In this document: one piece after another, positions 7,986 to 12,632 of the stretch | How the letters are laid out: each line of letters opens with the position of its first letter | Numbering within the stretch: the stretch's first letter is position 1 | Assembly: GCA_014376425.1 (NCBI GenBank) | Contig: JACMRO010000421.1 | Location: 1 to 12,632 of the forward strand | Direction: 5' to 3' | Length of the DNA: 12,632 nucleotides | DNA from: Rubritepida sp. | Lineage (GTDB): Bacteria > Pseudomonadota > Alphaproteobacteria > Acetobacterales > Acetobacteraceae | The notes under the pieces: model-generated | What the model was told of the DNA's origin: nothing | The model's database searches: none | The model's input: the letters and a program-made list of their open reading frames with translations, nothing else | Position numbers and translations under genes: made by a program

Positions 7986-8007
7986 ACCTCTGGCCTACCT
8001 CTGGCCT
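7986..8007. repeat. Perfect 11-bp tandem duplication
   Basis: ACCTCTGGCCT occurs twice head to tail (7986-7996 and 7997-8007), starting 8 nt after the kinase stop codon. Probably a local slippage duplication; no function is implied by the sequence. Confidence 0.9.
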
Positions 8008-8044
8008 GGCGTGTTCTGGGCGGCTGTAGCGCGCCACCATGACG

Positions 8045-8059
8045 GAACATACAACGAAC
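8045..8059. promoter_or_regulatory. SOS-box-like direct repeat (GAAC-N7-GAAC)
   Basis: GAACATACAACGAAC, read on the minus strand as GTTC-N7-GTTC, matches the direct-repeat LexA site known in Alphaproteobacteria. It is intergenic, about 335 nt before mraZ and 120 nt before the candidate mra promoter. About 0.4 such sites would be expected by chance in a window this long, so it is only a candidate, and no gene immediately next to it is an obvious SOS target. Confidence 0.3.
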
Positions 8060-8070
8060 GAAAACTGACA

Positions 8071-8093
8071 CCGCGGCGATCCCATCGCTGCGG
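8071..8093. repeat. Strong 10-bp hairpin with CCC loop
   Basis: CCGCGGCGAT (8071-8080) and ATCGCTGCGG (8084-8093) form a 10-bp stem with one G-U pair and a three-base loop. It lies about 93 nt past the kinase stop and 11 nt past the SOS-like repeat. There is no following T-run in either direction, so it is not a standard intrinsic terminator, though it could still mark the 3' end of the kinase transcript. Confidence 0.6.
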
Positions 8094-8125
8094 CTGCGCG
8101 GCGCTCTGCGCGATCGTTAGTCCCC

Positions 8126-8134
8126 TGTGGATAA
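8126..8134 (-). promoter_or_regulatory. Perfect DnaA box
   Basis: TGTGGATAA on the plus strand is TTATCCACA on the minus strand, the exact high-affinity DnaA consensus. It lies 46 nt before the -35 box of the candidate mra promoter. A weaker relative, CCATCCACA (two mismatches), is at 8253-8261. A perfect 9-mer is expected about 0.1 times by chance in this window. The sequence match is certain; binding is not shown. Confidence 0.45.
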
Positions 8135-8179
8135 AGCATTTCTCCTGGGGATGGATTCGCGAAGGTGGCGGTAATTCCC

Positions 8180-8208
8180 TTGAAGTGGGGCATTTGCCCA
8201 GATACAAC
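8180..8208 (+). promoter_or_regulatory. Candidate promoter of the mraZ-rsmH-ftsL-ftsI operon
   Basis: TTGAAG (8180-8185) and TACAAC (8203-8208) are separated by exactly 17 nt, the ideal spacing for a housekeeping sigma factor. The spacer contains the inverted repeat GGGCA-TT-TGCCC (8188-8199), a possible operator. The transcript would begin near 8215, giving a leader of about 180 nt. A GANTC methylation-type site (GATTC, 8154-8158) lies 22 nt upstream of the -35. Motif evidence only. Confidence 0.5.
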
Positions 8209-8263
8209 CCTGGTCGACCCAGATGAGGATGCAGCGCGCTCGGGGGGGCGAGCCATCCACAGA

Positions 8264-8297
8264 AGGGTTGGTAGGGCGGGTCGGTGGGGTCGGGGGG
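8264..8297 (+). promoter_or_regulatory. G-rich leader of mraZ, possible MraZ operator
   Basis: Five runs of three to six G occur within about 33 nt (from 8265, 8274, 8278, 8286 and 8292). MraZ in E. coli represses its own operon by binding TGGGN repeats with 5-nt spacers, so a G-rich repeat ahead of mraZ is suggestive. Here the spacing is irregular and only TGGGG at 8285-8289 matches well (others at 8146-8150 and 8186-8190), so the assignment is weak. The run could alternatively fold as a G-quadruplex. Otherwise 7979-8394 contains no supportable gene. Confidence 0.25.
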
Positions 8298-8394
8298 CCT
8301 CACCGGCCGCTTTCCCCGCCAGGCGGCAGGGAAGGCAGCCGGCACCCCGCCGCCGCAGGGCACATTTCGAGAGTAATGGGGGCGGCAAGATTTC

Positions 8395-8871
8395 ATGAGC
8401 GGTGCGGACGACAATGCAGCAGGGAGCGTGCAGTTCCGCGGCCGCTACATCAACAAGCTTGATGCCAAGAAGCGCGTCTCCATCCCGGCCGTCTATCGTT
8501 CCGCGCTGAACCACCAGCCGCTGGTGCTGCGCCGCTCCAACCGCTTCCGCTGCATCGAGGCCTGGCCGGCGATCATCTTTGCCAGCACGATGACGCCCAT
8601 CACCCCCTCCACGGTTTATGCCGAGGAGGAGGATGACGACCTCTACGTCAATTACGCCGACACCATCGACGCCACACCCGATGGCGAGGGCCGGCTGGTG
8701 ATGGATTCCGGGCTCCTGGAATTTGCCGGCATTGCCGACAGTATCGCCATCCTGGGCAAAAACCGCATTTTCGAATTCTGGGAGCCGCGCGCGGCCGATG
8801 AGCAGGTCGAGCGCAGTCGCGCCCGCAGCCAAGCCAGGCTGATGGCGGCCCGCGGGGCGAACGCGGCATGA
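8395..8871 (+). CDS. mraZ: MraZ, transcriptional regulator of the division and cell-wall cluster
   Basis: DNA-binding protein of the SpoVT-AbrB type that autoregulates the dcw operon. The 158-residue product has the two tandem MraZ repeats: the first with FRGRYINKLDAKKRVSIP (14-31), the second with DGEGRLVMD followed by the typical LGKNRIFEFWEP near residues 120-130. The usual DxKGR signature reads DAKKR, so a Lys replaces the Gly. The N-terminus is about 12 residues longer than usual before FRGRY. An in-frame TAA at 8374-8376 excludes an earlier start; ATG 8395 has only a poor G-rich Shine-Dalgarno, and GTG 8428 (AGGGAG just before it) would give the usual family N-terminus but with very tight spacing. 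The stop overlaps rsmH as ATGA, so it is the first gene of the operon. Confidence 0.93.
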   Translation: MSGADDNAAGSVQFRGRYINKLDAKKRVSIPAVYRSALNHQPLVLRRSNRFRCIEAWPAIIFASTMTPITPSTVYAEEEDDDLYVNYADTIDATPDGEGRLVMDSGLLEFAGIADSIAILGKNRIFEFWEPRAADEQVERSRARSQARLMAARGANAA

Positions 8872-9800
8872 GCCACAACCCCGTCATGCTGGCCGAGGTT
8901 CTGGCCCATCTGGCTCCGATCCAGGCCGAAACGCATCTGGATGGCACCTTCGGCGGCGGCGGGTATGCGGCCGCCATCCTGGCCAGCGGCTGCACCCTGT
9001 ACGCGCTGGACCGCGACCCGGACGCGATCGCGCGCGGCGCCGCCCTGCTTTCGCGTTTTCCCTGCCGGCTGCACCTGCTTGAGGCGCGCTTCGGCGACAT
9101 GGTGGCGGTACTGGCCGATCGTGGCATCGCCGCGCTGGACGGCGTGGTGCTGGACCTGGGAGTTTCCTCCTTCCAGCTCGACCAGGCCGAGCGCGGCTTC
9201 TCCTTCCGCACCGACGGACCGTTGGACATGCGCATGGGCCATTCAGGCCCGACCGCGGCCGACCTGGTGAACAGCCTGCCCGAAACCGAGCTGGCCGACA
9301 TTCTGTTCCAACTGGGCGAGGAACGGCATTCTCGCCGCGTCGCCCGCAATATCGTGGCCGGGCGCCCCTTCCACACCACGCTGGCGCTGGCCGAGGTGAT
9401 CCGCAAATCCGTGCCGCGTGAGCCTTCCGGACTCGACGGCGCGACCCGTAGCTTCCAGGCCTTACGGATCCGGGTGAATGACGAGCTGGGCGAGATCGAG
9501 CGTGGGCTGGAGGCGGCACTGGGGTTGCTGGCGCCGGGCGGGCGGCTGGTCGTGGTTTCCTTCCACTCGCTGGAAGACCGCATCGTGAAACGGGTTCTGG
9601 CCGGGGCGGCGGGGCGTGCTCCCGGCGCCTCCCGGCACGACCCGGCATCCTGGGCGCAGCGCCCGGTGCCCCCCGGCTTCCACCTGCTGACCCGCGGCGC
9701 CGAGCGCCCTGGCGACGCCGAGGCCCGGGCCAATCCACGCGCCCGCTCTGCCCGGCTGCGTGCCGTTGCCCGCCTGAATTTGGCTGGAGTTGCCGCATGA
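8868..9800 (+). CDS. rsmH: 16S rRNA (cytosine-1402 N4) methyltransferase
   Basis: SAM-dependent enzyme that methylates N4 of C1402 in the decoding centre of 16S rRNA, tuning start-codon choice and fidelity; formerly MraW. The 310-residue product shows the SAM-binding motif LDGTFGGGGYAA (24-35), the acidic ALDRDPDA (46-53), VLDLGVSSFQLD (94-105), the family signature RTDGPLDMRM (114-123), FQALRIRVNDEL (196-207) and VVVSFHSLEDRIVK (228-241). All expected parts are present, and the length is normal. It starts inside the mraZ stop (ATGA) and ends inside the ftsL start (ATGA), implying translational coupling on both sides. Confidence 0.97.
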   Translation: MSHNPVMLAEVLAHLAPIQAETHLDGTFGGGGYAAAILASGCTLYALDRDPDAIARGAALLSRFPCRLHLLEARFGDMVAVLADRGIAALDGVVLDLGVSSFQLDQAERGFSFRTDGPLDMRMGHSGPTAADLVNSLPETELADILFQLGEERHSRRVARNIVAGRPFHTTLALAEVIRKSVPREPSGLDGATRSFQALRIRVNDELGEIERGLEAALGLLAPGGRLVVVSFHSLEDRIVKRVLAGAAGRAPGASRHDPASWAQRPVPPGFHLLTRGAERPGDAEARANPRARSARLRAVARLNLAGVAA

Positions 9801-10753
9801 TCAATCCGCTCAGCATCGTAACCGGGATCGGCATGGCGATCATCATCGGCCAGACTTTCGAGGTGAAGCGCCATGTCGGAGCGCTGGACCGTGAACTGCG
9901 CGACATCCGCCGCACCACGGAGGAGGTGGAGAACCGCAGCCAGACGCTGGCGGCCGAATGGGCCCGGCTGAACGACCAAGAGCGGCTGCGCGGCTTGGCT
10001 GACCGCCATCTGGGCCAGATGGTGCCAATGCAGCCCATGCAGTTCGTGCGGCTCGATGAGGGGGTACGGCGGCTGCCGGCCGCCCTGGCCTGGGCCGGCG
10101 AGGAGTCGCCCTTCGCACCGCGTCGCCAAGCGCCTCCAACCGCCCAGGTCCTGACCGCGGTCCTGGCCCCAGTCTTGGCCCCGGTCATGCCCCGGGCGCC
10201 GGCTGGCGACCGCATGGCGACACCGGCGGCGATCGTCCCCGCCGGCCCGCCCATGCCGGCCGCGAACCCGCCACGCATGGCCATGGCCGCGGCCGCCGCG
10301 GGACCCGTGGCGGTCCAGGCCCGCCCGGCCGCACCCGTCGCTCAACCGGCGGCGCAGCCGGCGCCGGCCGCAGCCCCGCCGTCCAATGCCGAGGTGGCCC
10401 GCCCGCCCGCGCTCGGCCGGCCCATCCAGCTGGCCGAGGCGGCACCTGTCCGCCCCAACATCGCGCCCATGCCCGCGCCACGCGCCGTGCCCGTCCTGCC
10501 CGAACGCACCATCGCCGGCGCCGTCACGGCCCTGCCCGCGGTGGCCGCGCCGCCCGCGGCACTGGCCCGCATCGCCGCCGCGCCGCCCGCGGCCCGCCCG
10601 CCTGCCCTCACGGCGATGGCGACCGGGCCACGCCCGGCGGACAGCGCAGCCCTGCCGCCGGCCCGCCCCGCCATGCTGCAGCGGGTCGATACCGGCTCGC
10701 TGCTCGGGGGCCAGGCGGTGGCTATGGCGCCGCCGGTGCCCTGGGGTCGCTGA
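9797..10753 (+). CDS. ftsL: FtsL-like divisome protein with a long Ala/Pro-rich tail
   Basis: FtsL is a small bitopic protein that with FtsB and FtsQ activates septal synthesis by FtsW/FtsI. Position between rsmH and ftsI, a membrane helix at about 4-20 with almost no cytoplasmic part, and a following charged coiled coil (about 22-66, ending RLRGLADRHLG) support FtsL; the stretch QMVPMQPMQFVRL (74-86) resembles the region after the coil in alphaproteobacterial FtsL. The family is usually about 90-140 residues; this product is 318. Residues from about 95 on are dominated by Ala, Pro, Arg, Val and Met with no clear domain, ending in a less repetitive segment LQRVDTGSLLGGQ and PPVPWGR. With FtsL topology this tail would be periplasmic. 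No frameshift is apparent: the frame ends properly 5 nt before ftsI. Identification rests on context plus general features, as FtsL is poorly conserved. Confidence 0.8.
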   Translation: MINPLSIVTGIGMAIIIGQTFEVKRHVGALDRELRDIRRTTEEVENRSQTLAAEWARLNDQERLRGLADRHLGQMVPMQPMQFVRLDEGVRRLPAALAWAGEESPFAPRRQAPPTAQVLTAVLAPVLAPVMPRAPAGDRMATPAAIVPAGPPMPAANPPRMAMAAAAAGPVAVQARPAAPVAQPAAQPAPAAAPPSNAEVARPPALGRPIQLAEAAPVRPNIAPMPAPRAVPVLPERTIAGAVTALPAVAAPPAALARIAAAPPAARPPALTAMATGPRPADSAALPPARPAMLQRVDTGSLLGGQAVAMAPPVPWGR

Positions 10754-10758
10754 CCGGC

Positions 10759-12632
10759 ATGACCGAGATCCCCCCCGGCTCGCCCTATTTCACCCCGCCG
10801 CCGCCAGACAGCATGCCCGGCGGCCGGGCGCCGATGACCGGCCGGCCGATCGGCAGCGAAGTCCAGAAGGCTGCCCGCGCGGCACCCTACCAGCAGCGCA
10901 TGGCGATCTCGCCCCTGCGGGTGAAGCTGGCCGCGGGCGGCTTCGCGCTGTTGTTCGCCGCCGTCGGCCTGAAGCTGACGGACGCCACCATCCTCACGCC
11001 CAGCCTGCCCCGGGTGCCGGTGCCTGCCCGCCAGGTCCAGGCCGAGGCCAGCGTCACCCGCGCCGAGATCACCGACCGCAACGGCGAGGTCCTTGCCGTC
11101 TCGGTCCGCGGCACCGCTCTCTATGCCCAGCCTGGCCTGATCGAGAACCCCGGCCGGCTGGCGCTGCAGCTGCACCAGATCCTGCCGCACCTGTCGCGCG
11201 AGCACTTGCTGGAGCGGCTAATTCTCGACAGCGCGTGGGTCTATCTGGACCGCTTTATCGACTCGGCCCAGCAGGAGCGGATCAACGCGCTGGGCCAGAT
11301 TGGCCTGGGCTTCGAGCAGGCGGAGCGGCGGCAATACCCGCGTGGCCGCGACGCCGCCCACGTGCTGGGCGCGGTGGGAGCGGACGGCCAGGCGCGCGGC
11401 GGCGTTGAGGAATGGTTCAATGAACGCCTGCTCTCCAGCCGCGCGCCGCTTCGCCTGTCCATCGACATCCGGGTGCAGCGCGAACTGCGTGAGGCAGTGG
11501 AGGCGCATCGCGCGCTGAACAGCGCCCTGGGCGGCGCCGCGGTGGTGCTGGACATGCGCTCGGGCGAGATCATCGGCATGGTCAGCAACCCCGATTTCTC
11601 CGCCTCCGACCTTACCGGCGCGCGGACCGACGCGCTGTTCAACCGGGTGACCACCGGCACCTACGAACCGGGCTCGACCTTTAAGCTGTTCACCGCGGCA
11701 ATGGCGCTCGACCTGGGCGTGGCCACGATCAACACGACCTACGACGCGGCCCGCCCCATCGAAGTCGCGGGCTTCCGCATCCGGGACGACCACCCGACGC
11801 TGCGCGCCATGGCGGTGCCGGAAATCGTCGCCATCAGCTCCAACATCGCGACCGCGCACATGGTGATGGCGGTGGGGCGCCACCGGCACCAGGAATTCAT
11901 GCGCCGCATGGGGTTTCTGGACCGGCAAAGCCTCGAACTGCCCGGCGTGGCCCGCCCGCTCTACCCGCGCGGCCGCAGCTGGATCGACCTGTCCAGCATG
12001 ACCATCAGCTATGGCCACGGCATCTCGGTCACGCCGCTGCAGGTGGTGACGGGGGTCGCGGCGCTGGCCAATGGCGGCATCCTGCGGCCACCCACGCTGA
12101 TGGCGCTGCCCGAGGGCGAGGCACGCGACGGCACCCGGGTGATCAGCGAGCGCACCAGCGAGATCATGCGCCGGATCATGCGGTTGGTAGTGACGCACGG
12201 CACCGGCACCCGGGCGGAGGCGGCGGGCTATTTTTCGGGCGGCAAGACCGGCACGGCGTCGAAACTCAACGCGCGCGGGCAGTACATGCATGGGCGCAAC
12301 GTGGTGTCCTTCGTCGGCGCCTTTCCGATGAACGCGCCGATCTACGCGCTGTACGTGATGCTGGACGAGCCGCGGCCGCGGGCTGAGAATAGCGGCTACA
12401 CCACCGCAGGCCTGGTGGCGGCGCCGCTGTTCCGCCGCGTGATCGAGCGCACCGGCCCGATCCTGGGGCTGACGCCGGAGACGGAGCGGGCGTTGACCAT
12501 CCAAGCCGGCATGGCGATCAATGCCGGCGGGCGGCCGATGCGCATCCAGATCGGCGCGACGACCCCGGCGCCAGGACCAGCGCCGCCCGCGGCAGCCGCG
12601 CCGCGCGCCCCGGCGGCGCCGCGCGCGCAGCC
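10759..12632 (+). CDS. ftsI: Penicillin-binding protein 3, septal transpeptidase FtsI (3' end outside window)
   Basis: Division-specific peptidoglycan DD-transpeptidase, partner of the glycosyltransferase FtsW. The frame opens at ATG 10759, 5 nt after ftsL, and is still open after 624 codons. A Pro-rich cytoplasmic N-terminus is followed by one membrane helix (about 58-75), a dimerisation/pedestal domain including ITDRNGEVLAVS (near 107-118) and RRQYPRGRDAAHVLGAVGAD (near 192-211), then the transpeptidase domain. The catalytic motifs are complete: STFK with S306 and K309, SSN at 360-362, and KTG at 496-498 (GGKTGTAS). After about residue 580 the chain turns Ala/Pro-rich up to the edge, so only a low-complexity tail should be missing. 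The usual next gene, murE, would lie outside the window. Confidence 0.96.
   Translation, partial: MTEIPPGSPYFTPPPPDSMPGGRAPMTGRPIGSEVQKAARAAPYQQRMAISPLRVKLAAGGFALLFAAVGLKLTDATILTPSLPRVPVPARQVQAEASVTRAEITDRNGEVLAVSVRGTALYAQPGLIENPGRLALQLHQILPHLSREHLLERLILDSAWVYLDRFIDSAQQERINALGQIGLGFEQAERRQYPRGRDAAHVLGAVGADGQARGGVEEWFNERLLSSRAPLRLSIDIRVQRELREAVEAHRALNSALGGAAVVLDMRSGEIIGMVSNPDFSASDLTGARTDALFNRVTTGTYEPGSTFKLFTAAMALDLGVATINTTYDAARPIEVAGFRIRDDHPTLRAMAVPEIVAISSNIATAHMVMAVGRHRHQEFMRRMGFLDRQSLELPGVARPLYPRGRSWIDLSSMTISYGHGISVTPLQVVTGVAALANGGILRPPTLMALPEGEARDGTRVISERTSEIMRRIMRLVVTHGTGTRAEAAGYFSGGKTGTASKLNARGQYMHGRNVVSFVGAFPMNAPIYALYVMLDEPRPRAENSGYTTAGLVAAPLFRRVIERTGPILGLTPETERALTIQAGMAINAGGRPMRIQIGATTPAPGPAPPAAAAPRAPAAPRAQ

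Noticed and set aside
7979..8394. RNase P RNA, which could be looked for in a structured gap of this length.
   Set aside because: None of the conserved core, such as the GAGGAAAGTCCGG segment, is present, and the gap contains promoter-like sequence.
8165..8398. A 77-codon plus-strand frame between the kinase and mraZ, considered as a small SOS- or division-related protein.
   Set aside because: It begins inside the candidate promoter, is Arg/Ala/Pro-rich without hydrophobic segments and has no convincing ribosome binding site.
7336..8832. A 498-codon minus-strand frame over the kinase 3' end, the intergenic gap and mraZ.
   Set aside because: Antisense to two well-supported genes and low-complexity; a shadow.
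10386..11408. A 340-codon plus-strand frame overlapping the ftsL tail and ftsI, considered as evidence of a frameshift in ftsL.
   Set aside because: Arg/Pro-rich alternate-frame translation of ftsI; ftsL has its own proper stop and ftsI its own start with full motifs, so no frameshift is needed.

Overview
The window is GC-rich throughout and carries conserved housekeeping genes in an order typical of Alphaproteobacteria. The combination of a three-gene cytochrome bc1 operon (petABC) divergent from hemF, a methylthioadenosine phosphorylase, and a dcw cluster beginning mraZ-rsmH-ftsL-ftsI points to the Rhodospirillales, perhaps Acetobacteraceae. That placement is inference from gene content, base composition and protein style; no marker gene fixes it.

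Layout: (1) 1-886, minus: mtnP, running off the left edge. (2) About 883-1340: no intact gene, but a minus-strand stretch that looks like a broken coding sequence spread over three frames; 1340-1600 is mostly non-coding and holds a candidate terminator for the pet operon. (3) 1601-4234, minus: petA (Rieske), petB (cytochrome b) and petC (cytochrome c1), transcribed in that order with 3-15 nt gaps. (4) 4353-5231, plus: hemF, divergent from petA across a 118-nt gap. (5) 5444-7978, plus: a membrane hybrid sensor histidine kinase with a receiver domain and a C-terminal helical region resembling a histidine phosphotransfer domain without its histidine. (6) 7979-8394: a 416-nt intergenic control region with an 11-bp tandem duplication, an SOS-box-like direct repeat, a strong hairpin, a perfect DnaA box, a sigma70-like promoter and a G-rich leader. 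(7) 8395 to the right edge, plus: mraZ, rsmH, an unusually long ftsL and ftsI (open at the right edge), with ATGA overlaps or a 5-nt gap, evidently one operon.

The functions are mainly basic ones: respiration (bc1 complex), haem supply for it (HemF, which uses O2), methionine/purine salvage (MtnP), and septal peptidoglycan synthesis and division (dcw genes). The kinase has no partner response regulator in the window, so its pathway is unknown.

I see no CRISPR array, insertion sequence, phage gene, tRNA or rRNA, and no clearly new system. The points most worth a second look are the degenerate phosphotransfer-like tail of the kinase, the FtsL with a tail of over 200 Ala/Pro-rich residues, and the density of candidate regulatory sites ahead of the division operon.
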